Assembly (NCBI RefSeq): GCF_003946085.1
Contig: NZ_RHOB01000004.1
Span: 108,096-172,095 of the forward strand
Length of the DNA: 64,000 nt
DNA from: Levilactobacillus angrenensis
Lineage (GTDB): Bacteria; Bacillota; Bacilli; Lactobacillales; Lactobacillaceae
Direction of reading: 5' to 3'
Shown piece by piece: positions 17,083 through 26,349 of this stretch. Made by a program: the position numbers and the translations under genes. How positions within the stretch are numbered: position 1 is the stretch's first letter; every line of letters starts with the position of its first letter. Below the pieces are notes generated by a model. It had not been told where the DNA came from, made no database searches, and was given only the letters and a program-made list of their open reading frames with translations.

Positions 17083-17391
17083 CTACATGTTTTCCACGAT
17101 TGGTGAAATCTTTTGGTTTTCTGCTTCAGTTGCCACCCGGTATAAGACCAACACGCGGCCAATGGTTTGCACTACTTGAATGTCCGTATGGTCTTCAATG
17201 AAGGCTTTGGTCTCATCAACGGAAACGTCGGCACTCTGTTGCAGATTGATTTTGATTAATTCTCGATACTCCAAGGCACCGGTCAGTTGCTCTAACCAGG
17301 CCTGGGTCAACCCATTTTTACCCACGGAAAAGAGTGGGCGCATGGCATGGGCGTGGGCCCGTAAATAACGTTTTTGTTTTCCTCGTAGCAA
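17083..17391 (-). CDS. yhbY: YhbY-family ribosome-assembly RNA-binding protein
   Basis: A 102-residue CRM-domain protein that associates with pre-50S particles. LRGKQKRYLRAHAHAM and the GxxG element in FSVGKNGLTQ are present, followed by LEYRELIKINL. It starts with TTG, with GGAGG 8 nt upstream. It sits between yqeH and nadD (yqeI position); aroE, which lies between yqeH and yqeI in B. subtilis, is absent here. Confidence 0.94.
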   Translation of the reverse strand: MLRGKQKRYLRAHAHAMRPLFSVGKNGLTQAWLEQLTGALEYRELIKINLQQSADVSVDETKAFIEDHTDIQVVQTIGRVLVLYRVATEAENQKISPIVENM

Positions 17392-17409
17392 GTTGTTGTC
17401 CTCCAGTTT

Positions 17410-18552
17410 TTAAATCATTGCACGGCGAATCAAGACGCCGACACCCGCGGGTGCCCAGCCAGTCACGTTGACGCCAGCCGGAACGGTAATCCAGCCTAAG
17501 CCTTCAAAGACCAGGTCGCTCTTGACCGTGGTCTTGAATTCATGCGCCACCAGTGGTGGGAAGTCATCCTTCGTGTCTGCGTGCGGCGGGGTCAACAGTT
17601 GGCCCAATTGCCGCGCGTAAAAGTCATCGGCATTCTCCAGCTTGGTGCGGTGAATGTATAAGTTGTTTTCAAAATAAGCCGTGAACCCATTCTTCGGGCC
17701 CTTGGTGTAGTCAAACCGGGCAATTCCGCCCAAGAACAACGTCTGTTGATCATTGAGTTGGTAGTTCTTCGGTTTGATTGGCTTTTGCGGCGTCACAATC
17801 TTCAGGTCTTTGCCATCCAAGTAGTGCGCCATCTGTTGGTTTTGAATAATCCCAGGAGTGTCGACCAATACGTGGTCATCATCCAACGGTAATTCAATCT
17901 TATCCAACGTGGTCCCGGGGAACCGGGATGTGGTGATCAGGTCTTGGACTCCGGTATTTTGGCGGATCACTTGGTTGATCAACGTGGACTTGCCGACGTT
18001 CGTCACCCCGACCACGTACACGTCGCGGTCGCCACGGTACTTGTCGATCAATTGCAACAGACCATCCACGGACTGGTTGGTCTTGGCACTCAGCAACGTC
18101 ACGTCGATTGGCCGCAGCCCCTCTTCGTTGGCACGTTGCCGCAACCAATCCCGTAATTTACTCCGCTTCAGCGAACGTGGCAACAGGTCTTCCTTGTTGC
18201 CGACCAGCAAGACAGGGTTCTCACCGACAAAGCGGTGCAGCCCTGGAATCACACTCCCGTTAAAGTCAAAGATGTCCACAACGTAGACGATCAAGGCGTT
18301 GGCGTCTTGGATCTGCGTCAACAGTTGTAAGAAGTCATCATCGGTCAAGCCGACTGGCACGATTTCATTGTAGTGCCGTAGCCGGAAACACCGTTGGCAA
18401 TAGACTTCTTCTTTTTCAATGCCCTTGTCGAGCGCTGATTGGGGCGTGTACCCCGGCGCCGTCTTATCCGTTGTTTGAACCACCGCACCACAGCCAATGC
18501 AGTGAAGTGGTTCACCATCGATTACTACCGGTTCAATGTGTTTTTCGTTCAT
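17410..18552 (-). CDS. yqeH: Ribosome biogenesis GTPase YqeH
   Basis: A 380-residue circularly permuted GTPase needed for 30S assembly. An N-terminal treble-clef zinc finger (CIGCG at 18-22, CQRCFRLRHYNE about 53) is followed by the permuted motifs G4 NKEDL (about 119), G5 SAK, G1 GVTNVGKSTL (about 182) and G3 DTPG (about 235). The C-terminal region is the RNA/protein-binding domain. AGGAGG precedes the ATG, and its start overlaps the yqeG end by 20 bp. Confidence 0.96.
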   Translation of the reverse strand: MNEKHIEPVVIDGEPLHCIGCGAVVQTTDKTAPGYTPQSALDKGIEKEEVYCQRCFRLRHYNEIVPVGLTDDDFLQLLTQIQDANALIVYVVDIFDFNGSVIPGLHRFVGENPVLLVGNKEDLLPRSLKRSKLRDWLRQRANEEGLRPIDVTLLSAKTNQSVDGLLQLIDKYRGDRDVYVVGVTNVGKSTLINQVIRQNTGVQDLITTSRFPGTTLDKIELPLDDDHVLVDTPGIIQNQQMAHYLDGKDLKIVTPQKPIKPKNYQLNDQQTLFLGGIARFDYTKGPKNGFTAYFENNLYIHRTKLENADDFYARQLGQLLTPPHADTKDDFPPLVAHEFKTTVKSDLVFEGLGWITVPAGVNVTGWAPAGVGVLIRRAMI

Positions 18553-19075
18553 TAAGATCCTCCTGCCAAGTTAATTCGGGATAGTTGTGCCGCAAGCGCC
18601 ACATGACTACCTTTTCCAATAACCGATTGCCCTTCGTGATCCAGGCATCTGAGCTTAAAATGGGTTTGACTAAGACGCTGCGAACACCGCTATGATGCGC
18701 GGCCCAAACGTCCGTTAACAGTTGATCACCCACCATGACGACCTCGTCGCGGCGTAAATGCCAGCGACGCAAGGCCCGATTCAATCCCCAAGCGAGTGGC
18801 TTGAGTGCCCGGTGAATGTAGGGAAGGTTAAATGGTGCCACCGCACGGTCAACTCGAGCGCGGCTATTGTTGGACACCACAATGACCTGAATCCCGGCCA
18901 GCTCCAACAAATTGAGCCAATGGTGCAGTTCCGGTGTCCCATCCGGATTATTCCACGCAATGAGCGTGTTATCCAGATCGGTCATGACCGCCTTGATCCC
19001 GTTAGCCCGCAAATCTGTTGGCGTCAAATCGTATATGTTCGTAACCATCCACGTGGGTTTGAATCCAGAAACCAT
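18533..19075 (-). CDS. yqeG: YqeG-family HAD-IIIA phosphatase
   Basis: A 180-residue HAD-superfamily phosphatase, first gene of the yqe operon. Motif I is AVMTDLDNTLIAW (about 31-43), motif II VIVVSNNSRARV, and motif III/IV MVGDQLLTDVWAA. I choose ATG 19075 (protein beginning MVSGFKPTWMV) since B. subtilis YqeG is about 172 residues and starts similarly; a GGGGGG-rich site lies 11 nt upstream. A longer frame to 19162 is possible but adds an uncharacteristic extension. Confidence 0.9.
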   Translation of the reverse strand: MVSGFKPTWMVTNIYDLTPTDLRANGIKAVMTDLDNTLIAWNNPDGTPELHHWLNLLELAGIQVIVVSNNSRARVDRAVAPFNLPYIHRALKPLAWGLNRALRRWHLRRDEVVMVGDQLLTDVWAAHHSGVRSVLVKPILSSDAWITKGNRLLEKVVMWRLRHNYPELTWQEDLNERKTH

Positions 19076-19215
19076 GCGGGTGACTGCCCCCCTTCGTTCG
19101 TTTGCCAGTATTGGCATGTCTAGCTTTTTATTATACGCAATTTTTGCGGATTTTACCACCATCAGCCGTCGAGAATCCCCAACTGTTTTCTGGTGGCGTT
19201 ACCATAGCGGATACT

Positions 19216-19253
19216 GTCCGCCTTACCGTTCGCCAACTATGCGGCTACGGTCG
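19216..19253 (+). repeat. Short internal fragment of the structured repeat family
   Basis: GTCCGCCTTACCGTTCGCCA and the following ACTATGCGG resemble the internal segment GCCTACCGTCCGCCAACTAT of the full copies. No terminal repeat is present. Similarity is short. Confidence 0.45.
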
Positions 19254-19257
19254 TAAT

Positions 19258-19286
19258 AAAAAAGACCCCGCCGCAGCGAAGTCTTT
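19258..19286 (-). terminator. Rho-independent terminator after rplT
   Basis: Minus-strand AAAAGAC / GGTCTTTTTT arms around a GC-rich 13-nt loop, ending the infC-rpmI-rplT operon. Confidence 0.8.
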
Positions 19287-19300
19287 TCGAATTGACTGAA

Positions 19301-19660
19301 TTAAGCAGCCAAAGCTTCCTTAGCTTGGTCAGCTAAGGCCTTGAATGCAGCAGCGTCGTTCACTGCTAAATCAGCTAACATCTTCCGGTTAACGTCGATG
19401 TTGGCTAACTTCAAACCGTGCATCAACTTGCTGTAGCTCAGACCGTTCATCCGGGCTGCGGCGTTGATCCGGGCAATCCAAAGCTTCCGGAAGTTACGCT
19501 TAGTGGCTTTCCGGTCACGGAAGGCGTATTGACGGCCCTTCATGACTTGGTCCTTGGCAACCTTAAATAAACGGTGCTTTGAACCACGGTAACCCTTAGC
19601 TAACTTTAAAACCTTCTTGCGACGTGCGCGTGTAACAGTACCGCCTTTAACTCGTGGCAT
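19301..19660 (-). CDS. rplT: 50S ribosomal protein L20
   Basis: A 119-residue rRNA-binding protein. It opens [20 protein letters not shown], the long basic helix that reaches into 23S rRNA, and continues with [18 protein letters not shown] and [12 protein letters not shown]. It is last in the infC-rpmI-rplT operon. In low-GC Gram-positives L20 also represses this operon by binding the infC leader; the leader here has a fitting attenuator. AGGAGG precedes the ATG. Confidence 0.98.
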   Translation of the reverse strand: MPRVKGGTVTRARRKKVLKLAKGYRGSKHRLFKVAKDQVMKGRQYAFRDRKATKRNFRKLWIARINAAARMNGLSYSKLMHGLKLANIDVNRKMLADLAVNDAAAFKALADQAKEALAA

Positions 19661-19730
19661 AATCTTTTCCTCCTAAATCAATTCAAACATTATGTCGACA
19701 TTTCGTCGACCCGAAAAATTTCCGACTAGC

Positions 19731-19925
19731 TTACTTTTGTAATAAAGAACGGTAAGTCTTAATAGTCGTTTCGTTCATCATCCGGGTACCACGAAGGTTC
19801 CGGCGTTGCTTCTTGGTCTTACCGTGGAAACGGTGAGACGTGTATGCGTTGGCACTCTTGATACCGCCCTTGGCAGTTACTTTGAAACGCTTAGCTGCGG
19901 CGCGGTTAGTCTTCATCTTTGGCAT
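19731..19925 (-). CDS. rpmI: 50S ribosomal protein L35
   Basis: A 64-residue ribosomal protein: PKMKTNRAAAKRFKVTAKG start and KTKKQRRNLRGTRMM core are diagnostic. It sits between infC and rplT. AAGGAGG precedes the ATG. Confidence 0.98.
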   Translation of the reverse strand: MPKMKTNRAAAKRFKVTAKGGIKSANAYTSHRFHGKTKKQRRNLRGTRMMNETTIKTYRSLLQK

Positions 19926-19975
19926 AATACGAAATTTCCTCCTTAAATCGGCAGCTAAAGCTACCCAATCAATTC

Positions 19976-20500
19976 TTACTTAGTCTCAGCGATAGGCGCC
20001 AGCATTAAGAACATGCTCCGTCCATCCATCTTAGGCCGTTGTTCAACCGTGGCAACCTCAGAAGTTTCCTGAGCCATCCGGTTGAGCACCTCGCGACCAA
20101 TGTCTTTATGCGTAATTGCCCGACCCTTAAACCGGATTGAGACCCGAACTTTTTCACCCTTGGCCAAGAACTTCTTAGCGTTCTTCAGCTTGGTGTTAAA
20201 GTCGTTGGTATCAATGGTAGGACTGAGCCGTACTTCTTTGACACTGACCACTTTTTGCTTCTTCCGTGCTTCACGTTGCTTCTTTTGCAACTCAAAACGG
20301 TATTTCCCGTAGTCCATGATGCGGGCTACTGGTGGTTTAGCTTTCGGTGCAACCAGAACTAAATCGAGGTTTGCGTCTTCAGCGATCTGTAAAGCTTCGC
20401 GTTTGGACTTAATACCCAATTGTTCACCGTCGCCGGCAATCAATCGAACTTCGCGTGCGCGAATCCCCTCGTTGACAATCGTGTCGTTTGCTATGGTAAT
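19976..20500 (-). CDS. infC: Translation initiation factor IF-3 (non-AUG start)
   Basis: A factor of about 174 residues that binds 30S subunits and checks the start codon. The N-domain begins [18 protein letters not shown]; the linker and C-domain follow, with [15 protein letters not shown] and [14 protein letters not shown]. No ATG suits the start: GGAGG at 20504-20508 is 3 nt before ATT (20500) and 9 nt before ATA (20494). infC in E. coli and B. subtilis starts with AUU, letting IF-3 regulate itself. I give the ATT; the ATA has the better spacing. An ATG at 20539 would lie upstream of the ribosome binding site. Confidence 0.92.
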   Translation of the reverse strand: MTIANDTIVNEGIRAREVRLIAGDGEQLGIKSKREALQIAEDANLDLVLVAPKAKPPVARIMDYGKYRFELQKKQREARKKQKVVSVKEVRLSPTIDTNDFNTKLKNAKKFLAKGEKVRVSIRFKGRAITHKDIGREVLNRMAQETSEVATVEQRPKMDGRSMFLMLAPIAETK

Positions 20501-20543
20501 CCACCTCCAAAATAATCTCGAGAACTGCAGAAATCTCACTCAC

Positions 20544-20696
20544 AAAAAAATGCGGGAACCTTTGATCAAAAATCAAACAGCTCCCGCATGAAATCCAATC
20601 CAAAGATCGAACTAACGTGCCTATCTAGCCCGGCAGCGTAAGCCACGGGGCGAGAAGCGGAAGCCTCTGCTTAATTTCTCAACTTAACCATCATAC
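20544..20696 (-). promoter_or_regulatory. infC leader with attenuator (L20-leader type)
   Basis: The transcribed leader, about 150 nt before the attenuator end, finishes with the hairpin ATGCGGGAGC / GTTCCCGCAT followed by seven U (20544-20590), 36-44 nt before the ribosome binding site. Several GC-rich segments upstream (GCAGAGGCTTCCGCTTCTC) can form alternative stems. This fits the L20-dependent leader of low-GC Gram-positive infC operons. The binding mimic itself was not traced. Confidence 0.75.
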
Positions 20697-20718
20697 CAGC
20701 TAGTCCAGAACATGTCAA
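20690..20718 (-). promoter_or_regulatory. Promoter of infC-rpmI-rplT
   Basis: TTGACA (20713-20718) and TATGAT (20690-20695) with a 17-bp spacer on the minus strand: a near-consensus sigma-A promoter. Confidence 0.85.
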
Positions 20719-20749
20719 CAGTGTTTCGTGACTAAAGTGTTTTTGGCCG

Positions 20750-20960
20750 CAAAATGCGTTGGGCAGGCCGCCTACCGTTCGCTAGATATGAGGTTGGAAC
20801 GCGGTGGGCGCCGGTCCAAGCCAAAGAGCGGTCTTGGACCTCAACTTGAAGCCGCCAACCCACGTCTTTAAGTTGTCCGTTTTCTAAGCGGTAAGAAACG
20901 TACCGATAAGTAAACTCCCACGGCTGAACTCATATTTGGCGAACTATCGGCTACGGTCAC
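20750..20960 (+). repeat. Diverged copy of the structured repeat family (copy G)
   Basis: It runs parallel to 9255-9455: GCCGCCTACCGTTCGC, GGTTGGAACGCGGTGGGCG, then a hairpin GGTCCAAG (20813-20820) / CTTGGACC (20833-20840), a second hairpin with GCGGT/ACCG arms (20889-20906), and CTCCCACGGCTGAACTCAT. No terminal repeats are seen. Both hairpins carry paired base changes relative to copy A. From 20961 to 21166 I see nothing further. Confidence 0.75.
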
Positions 20961-21166
20961 ACGTGTCAGTAACGTTTGATACGCTCATTGACGCAATCAC
21001 ACTGGTGAAGACCCGCTTTGTACCAGTCTCCAACTGCCCAGTACCAACCAGCGCATGCTACTAAATCACGCTAGCCGGCTGGCCTTAGTGCCCACGAGTC
21101 ACGGAAGCAAGTCTGAAGACCATTTTCAGGCCATCACTCTAATGTAGATACCCCTCGCCGAGACAA

Positions 21167-21193
21167 CAAAAGGGCCGAGGCATGACCCCGACC
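21167..21193 (-). terminator. Probable terminator after thrS
   Basis: Minus-strand stem GGTCGGGG / CCTCGGCC with a 5-nt loop followed by CTTTTG. The U run is weak and it lies about 55 bp past the stop. Confidence 0.6.
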
Positions 21194-21248
21194 ACCTTTG
21201 CATCAACTCTCTTCTATTCTCTGGTTACTCACCAGAATCACATCAAGC

Positions 21249-23189
21249 TTAGTCTTCGCGACTGTATGAAGCGATATCAGCTAAGATTTCCTTAACGAAG
21301 GCGTCACTGCTCATGGATTGGCTATCGTCTTCTCCGTACTTCCGGACAGAGACAGTCCCATTAGCCATTTCGTCTTCACCCACGACCAACGTGTATGGAA
21401 TCTTGTGGGTTTGGGCATCCCGAATCAGGTAACCCATCTTTTCGCCCCGCTTGTCCACGTTGACCCGAACATCAGCGGCCTTTAATTCAGCGGCTAACTT
21501 GTCAGCGTAAGCACCGTGCTTTTCTTCGGAAACAGGAATGATCGTCACTTGCTTAGGTGCCAACCAAGTTGGGAAAGCACCTTTGTAGATTTCAGTCAGG
21601 TAAGCGGTGAAGCGTTCCATCGTTGAAACCAAGCCACGGTGAATCATCACTGGACGGTGTTCTTCACCATCGGCACCGATGTAGTGCAGGTCGAAACGTT
21701 CTGGCAACATGAAGTCCAATTGGATAGTAGATAACGTTTCTTCGTTCCCTAAGGCCGTCTTGGTTTGGACGTCCAACTTAGGACCGTAGAAAGCAGCTTC
21801 CCCTTCAGCTTCAACGTAAGGTAAGCCCAGGTCGTCCATGGCACCCTTCAACATCGTTTGAGCGTTGTTCCACATTTCATCATCGTCAAAGTACTTTTCC
21901 GTGTTCTTAGGATCACGGTAGCTCAGACGGAAAGTGTAGTCCTTGATATCAAAGTCACGGTACACCTTGACCATCAAGTCCAAAATGCTCTTGAATTCAT
22001 CTTGAATTTGTTCTGGGGCGACGAAGGTGTGACCATCGTTCAAGGTCATTTCCCGAACCCGTTGCAAACCACTCAAGGCACCAGACTTTTCGTAACGGTG
22101 CATCATCCCCAGTTCAGCGATCCGTAATGGTAATTCACGGTAAGAGCGGATGTGGTGGTTGTAAATTTGGATGTGGCTTGGGCAGTTCATTGGCCGCAAT
22201 TCAAGTTGTTCGCCATCACCCATGTCCATTGGTGGGAACATGTCTTCACGGTAGTGGGCCCAGTGACCGGATTGCTTGTACAAATCCAGGTTAGCCAGGA
22301 CTGGCGTGTAAACGTGTTGGTAACCGTTGGCCACTTCCTTGTCGATGATGTAACGTTCGATGGTCCGACGAATCGTGGCCCCGTTTGGCATCCAGTAAGG
22401 CAGGCCAGCGCCGACCTTAGGATCAACGAAGAACAGGTCTAATTGGTTCCCGATAACCCGGTGGTCACGTTCACGCGCTTCTTGGCGCTTAGCTAAGTCA
22501 GCGTCCAAGTCAGCTTGCTTGTAGAAGGCCGTCCCGTAAATCCGTTGGAGCATTGGGTTAGAGGACTTGCCTTGCCAGTAAGCACCGGCAACGGACAACA
22601 GCTTGAACTTCTTCACGTCACCTGTGTTAGCCAATTGGGCACCGTCACTGAGTACTTGGTAATCCCCAATCTTCAGGAAGGAAACAGCATCCCCGTCAAC
22701 CGCGTTGATCAGGTCGGTACTGTAAGGATCATCCTTGACCAAGGCCAAAGCATCAGCCTTTGGTAAGCTGGTCCGTTCGATTGCTAATTTATCGCTCACT
22801 AATTTTTCAACAATCACGCTCAGGGCGTCCAGTTCGTCAACACTGACTTGTTGGTCGTCCTTGTCGGTGTCCACGAAGAACCCGTCTTCATCGGCACTAA
22901 CTTCACCCAAACGGATAGCTGGGAATTGCTTCTTCAAGGCGATCCGCAGTAAAGCAGCGGTCGTGTTCCGCAGAACGCTTAAGCCTTCAGCGCTATCCTT
23001 GGTAACGATTTCGATGGCCCCGTCGCCAGCTAATGGGGTTAAGTAGTCGACCAATTTGCCGTCTAACTTAGCAGCCACAGCCTTCTTGGCCAAACTGATT
23101 GAAATCGATTTGGCAACGTCAGCGGGCGTCGTACCTGCTGGGAAGTCCTTAGACTTGCCATCAGGGAATTGAATTGAAATATCTGCCAT
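21249..23189 (-). CDS. thrS: Threonyl-tRNA synthetase
   Basis: A 646-residue class II synthetase. Order: TGS domain (residues 1-60), editing/SAD domain, catalytic core with [15 protein letters not shown], zinc ligand Cys in [13 protein letters not shown], motif 2 [20 protein letters not shown], and motif 3 [15 protein letters not shown], then the anticodon-binding domain. In the editing domain the metal-site HxxxH pattern (usually HSCAHLLAHA) is replaced by [15 protein letters not shown], so editing is probably absent. I choose ATG 23189 ([13 protein letters not shown]) with AAGGGAG upstream. The T-box leader controls it. Confidence 0.96.
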   Translation of the reverse strand: MADISIQFPDGKSKDFPAGTTPADVAKSISISLAKKAVAAKLDGKLVDYLTPLAGDGAIEIVTKDSAEGLSVLRNTTAALLRIALKKQFPAIRLGEVSADEDGFFVDTDKDDQQVSVDELDALSVIVEKLVSDKLAIERTSLPKADALALVKDDPYSTDLINAVDGDAVSFLKIGDYQVLSDGAQLANTGDVKKFKLLSVAGAYWQGKSSNPMLQRIYGTAFYKQADLDADLAKRQEARERDHRVIGNQLDLFFVDPKVGAGLPYWMPNGATIRRTIERYIIDKEVANGYQHVYTPVLANLDLYKQSGHWAHYREDMFPPMDMGDGEQLELRPMNCPSHIQIYNHHIRSYRELPLRIAELGMMHRYEKSGALSGLQRVREMTLNDGHTFVAPEQIQDEFKSILDLMVKVYRDFDIKDYTFRLSYRDPKNTEKYFDDDEMWNNAQTMLKGAMDDLGLPYVEAEGEAAFYGPKLDVQTKTALGNEETLSTIQLDFMLPERFDLHYIGADGEEHRPVMIHRGLVSTMERFTAYLTEIYKGAFPTWLAPKQVTIIPVSEEKHGAYADKLAAELKAADVRVNVDKRGEKMGYLIRDAQTHKIPYTLVVGEDEMANGTVSVRKYGEDDSQSMSSDAFVKEILADIASYSRED

Positions 23190-23227
23190 AATGATGATCT
23201 CCCTTATTGAAATTTGGGCCAACTACG

Positions 23228-23483
23228 CAAAAAGTCCCCAGCACCTAATAAGGCACTGGGGACGTCAATAACGTGGTTCCACCCGATATTTTTCACGAGA
23301 CTGGTCCCGTGAACTCTAGTCGTTGATAACGGGACGGACCGGCCGAAAATTTCCTCTCGACAGCTGATAGAAAGTGGTAATGTTTGCGGTCGCTAAGTCG
23401 GCTTCCAAGCTAGGCCAACTCTTCCTGTGAACGATTCCGTAAACACCATGTCTTTCGTCATAGCTCTTTTGGTTTCACAGACT
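23228..23483 (-). promoter_or_regulatory. T-box leader of thrS
   Basis: The T-box sequence CGGGTGGAACCACGTT (minus, 23270-23285) is followed by the terminator GTCCCCAGTGCC / GGTGCTGGGGAC plus five U (23228-23263). The stem I distal segment GGAAGAGTTGGCCTAGC lies at about 23400-23430, and ACC (23376-23378) in TTACCACTTT is a threonine specifier candidate. Uncharged tRNA-Thr would stabilise the antiterminator. Confidence 0.92.
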
Positions 23484-23512
23484 ATTAAACACTCACAGCA
23501 ACCAGATGTCAA
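23484..23512 (-). promoter_or_regulatory. Promoter of the thrS leader
   Basis: TTGACA (23507-23512) and TTTAAT (23484-23489) are spaced 17 bp on the minus strand, just upstream of the T-box leader. Confidence 0.7.
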
Positions 23513-23544
23513 GGCATGAGCAAATTTTTCTGGTCATCTCCAGG

Positions 23545-24471
23545 TTATTGTGGTCGCCGGTTCACCCCCACCATCGTAATCTCCCGGGCCAAGAAGCGAA
23601 TACGTTGCATCAGCCGCTGGGCCTTCAACGGTTCGTCATCCCCCCGCGTGGAGATTCGCAGGTGTTCCTTTTCTAACTGTTCCATGGAGAAATTGGAGCT
23701 AAAGAACGTCGGTAGCTCTTCTTGCATCCGGTATTCCAGAATTACGCCCAACACGTCGTCACGCACCCACGCGGACATGGCATCGGCTCCGATATCATCG
23801 ATCATGAGGACCGGTGCTTTCTTCAAGGCGTCGAGTTTTTCCGCCACCCCATTTTGGGCAATCGCGTTTTTCATTTCCACGGCAAAGCTGGGAAAGTGAA
23901 CTAACGTGGTGGAGAACCCGTCAGCGGCGAGTTGGTTGGCAACGGCGGCCAGCAAGTAGGTCTTGCCGACACCGAAACTACCTGCCAAATACAGCGCTTG
24001 GTGACGCCGCTTGGGACTGGCTTCATAGGCGTCGACAAAGTCCAGGGCAGCCATCAGGGCCTCGGCACGGTCTGGGTCCTGGTCAAAATTCTTCAAGTTG
24101 GCTTCGCGAATGCTCTTAGGCATGGCGATAGACTTCACCCGTTGCCGTAACTGTTGTTGGGCCTGCTTCTCTTGGGTTTCCTTGGTCGGTACGTAGGCCA
24201 CGTCGATCAAATGATTGGAGACGATCAATTGCGGTTCATAGCCCGTCGCAAAGGACGTGCCCCCATTGGCCAATTTTTCCCGTTCACTAACGAACTCGTA
24301 CAGTTTAGCGGCTGAGCGCGTCAACACGTCTTCGGCCAAATCAGCCCGATGCTCCTGATAAAAGGCCGTTACGGTCGGGTCATCATAAACTTTGGCCATC
24401 AACTGCCGGTAATTGTCATTCAAATGCCGTTGACTCATCAGTTGCTGCATGGTTTTACTTAAATCTTCCAT
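23545..24471 (-). CDS. dnaI: Primosomal protein DnaI (helicase loader)
   Basis: A 308-residue AAA+ ATPase that loads replicative helicase DnaC. The N-terminal helicase-binding region (about 1-130) is followed by the ATPase: Walker A AGSFGVGKTYLLAA (about 168-181), Walker B VLMIDDIGAD (about 230), and an Arg-containing sensor region RISTRGDDEPLKAQRLMQRI. In this protein the N-terminal zinc-binding cysteines of B. subtilis DnaI are not seen. It starts 3 bp after the dnaB stop. Confidence 0.93.
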   Translation of the reverse strand: MEDLSKTMQQLMSQRHLNDNYRQLMAKVYDDPTVTAFYQEHRADLAEDVLTRSAAKLYEFVSEREKLANGGTSFATGYEPQLIVSNHLIDVAYVPTKETQEKQAQQQLRQRVKSIAMPKSIREANLKNFDQDPDRAEALMAALDFVDAYEASPKRRHQALYLAGSFGVGKTYLLAAVANQLAADGFSTTLVHFPSFAVEMKNAIAQNGVAEKLDALKKAPVLMIDDIGADAMSAWVRDDVLGVILEYRMQEELPTFFSSNFSMEQLEKEHLRISTRGDDEPLKAQRLMQRIRFLAREITMVGVNRRPQ

Positions 24472-24474
24472 CGG

Positions 24475-25839
24475 CTAATCCTCCTTTCCCTCGTTGCTGT
24501 GTGCTTGTAATTTGGCAATCCGCGCCTGTAACTGTTGTTGTTGTTTTTCAGACAATTTAGCTTGCGTTGCGGCGGGCTTGGCAGTCGGCTTCTTCGCCCA
24601 ATCCGGTAAGGTCTCCTTGACGGTCGTTTGCCGGCGACGTGATTGGCGCGGCTGCTGAGCCGTTTGTTGCCGTTCCCGAATCTTTTGAATGGCTTGCTGA
24701 GGGGTGGCCACCTTGCTCTTGCTCCAGTCATTGGCAATCGTATCCATCAGATTTTTATTTAACGTCGGCCGTTCCTCATCAACTAGCAGATGGTAGATCA
24801 TCAGATTCAAGACTGAATCCGGAAACAGCTGCCGGCTGACCAGGTCGCGCACGATGCGTTGCTCGCCGTCCGTGACGAAGCCACCACTTTTTTGCTTGAT
24901 ACCTTGCAAGAAGAGCGCCGGCACCGTCTTGCTGGCAACGGCAATCAAAGCTTGTTCGGCTGAGTTCAAGCCATCAGCCTTCGTGTTCGCCGTCGTAGTT
25001 GGCGTCGGCGTTGTGGGCTGACCGCGATGCTGTTGCGAAAATTGCTGAGCAATCACCCGTTTGAACTGTTCGGGGTCGAATTGATTGGTTGCTAAATCCG
25101 TGGCATCCCCCACGTACCGGGCCATGGTCACCTCGTCAATGTCATAGGTCGCGTGCTCCGTCAGCAGCAACTGCCGGTAGCCCCGCAGTGCTTTGGTATC
25201 GATAAAGGAATGCTCCAAAATTTCGCCGAGCAGTTTGAAATCAAAATCTTCATGACCCGTGGGCGTTAACGCTGGCGCTGTCTCGTCACTGGGGAGGTCC
25301 TCCCGAGTTGCCGTGATGGCAGCCGGTAAGTGGCTCAACTCCTGTCCGTCCACGTGAAAAACGTCCAGAAAGTTTTTCGTGATATCTTGTTCTCCCGGCG
25401 TTTCATGCGGTGTCACGGTATTGACGGCCACTAAGGTGCGGTAAGCCGCCTCGCCGACCACGCCCAGTAATTGCACGCTGAGCAAATCGTCGCGGAAAAA
25501 GGCCGCTGGTGCCAATGGGGCCTGCAGCTCGTAAATAAAGCTGGTCAGCTCCGACTCCGTTTTGACCTTGGTCGTCAATAGACCCGCGGCTTCCAACCGC
25601 AAGCGGGCCTCGTAAAAATGGGCCAAGTCCATCCCCAACAGTCCCAGCAAGGTGGCGTGCCGCTGGTATTCGCCGCGATTGGGGAGCCAAAAAAGGGCCG
25701 AGTATAGCCCCGCGGCACTCGGTCCCACAATCGGCTGGTAAAGCTGCGTCAACGTCTGCCAACTCTGATCGGTCAAGCGGTCCGCCAACCGCACCAAAAA
25801 GCCCGTTCGCGGTTTTAATTGGTGCCAGGAATTCTCCAT
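24475..25839 (-). CDS. dnaB: Replication initiation and membrane attachment protein DnaB
   Basis: A 454-residue primosome protein of Gram-positive type (unrelated to E. coli DnaB helicase) that works with DnaD and DnaI to load helicase. It has an N-terminal winged-helix-like region and two DDBH2/DnaD-like regions, the second near residues 300-390 (VTDGEQRIVRDLVSRQ, LMIYHLLVDE). A low-complexity TPTPTTTANT linker sits near 275 and a Gln/Lys coiled tail (KLSEKQQQQLQARIAKL) ends it. It follows nrdR and precedes dnaI. Confidence 0.93.
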   Translation of the reverse strand: MENSWHQLKPRTGFLVRLADRLTDQSWQTLTQLYQPIVGPSAAGLYSALFWLPNRGEYQRHATLLGLLGMDLAHFYEARLRLEAAGLLTTKVKTESELTSFIYELQAPLAPAAFFRDDLLSVQLLGVVGEAAYRTLVAVNTVTPHETPGEQDITKNFLDVFHVDGQELSHLPAAITATREDLPSDETAPALTPTGHEDFDFKLLGEILEHSFIDTKALRGYRQLLLTEHATYDIDEVTMARYVGDATDLATNQFDPEQFKRVIAQQFSQQHRGQPTTPTPTTTANTKADGLNSAEQALIAVASKTVPALFLQGIKQKSGGFVTDGEQRIVRDLVSRQLFPDSVLNLMIYHLLVDEERPTLNKNLMDTIANDWSKSKVATPQQAIQKIRERQQTAQQPRQSRRRQTTVKETLPDWAKKPTAKPAATQAKLSEKQQQQLQARIAKLQAHSNEGKED

Positions 25840-25842
25840 GCT

Positions 25843-26349
25843 TTACTTCGCCTCGCTTTGTCCCTGATCTGGTGAATCCTTTTTAGCCTTTTGTTTATCT
25901 TTGGCCATCATGTCCTTCAGTTCATTAAAGAAGACGCCGGTATCCTTGAATTGCCGGTAAACACTGGCAAAACGAATGTAGGCGATCTCATCGACGTCAA
26001 CCAGGCGGTTCATCACGTATTCCCCAATCAATTGACTGGAGATTTCGTTGACGCCCAGCGCGCGAATCTTATTTTCAACCTCATCAACGATATTGGTCAT
26101 GACATCCATGCCCACTGGGCGCTTTTCAGCAGAACGAATGATGCCGCGCAGAATCTTCTCGCGGTTGAACTCTTCTCTCGTCCCATTTTTCTTAATAACT
26201 AGCAGCGGCGTAACTTCAACCCGCTCAAACGTCGTGAACCGAAAACCACAGTTCTCGCACTCACGACGGCGGCGAATCACGCGCCCGTCGGCAGTGGGTC
26301 GACTATCAACGACCCGCGACCCATTATGATGACAGTGTGGACACTGCAT
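25843..26349 (-). CDS. nrdR: Transcriptional repressor NrdR
   Basis: A 168-residue repressor of ribonucleotide reductase genes. A zinc ribbon (CPHC at 3-6 and CENC at 31-34) is followed by an ATP-cone domain ([21 protein letters not shown]) that senses ATP/dATP. The C-terminal tail is Lys/Asp-rich and about 15 residues longer than in B. subtilis. It overlaps the coaE stop by 1 bp and precedes dnaB, the usual order. Confidence 0.96.
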   Translation of the reverse strand: MQCPHCHHNGSRVVDSRPTADGRVIRRRRECENCGFRFTTFERVEVTPLLVIKKNGTREEFNREKILRGIIRSAEKRPVGMDVMTNIVDEVENKIRALGVNEISSQLIGEYVMNRLVDVDEIAYIRFASVYRQFKDTGVFFNELKDMMAKDKQKAKKDSPDQGQSEAK

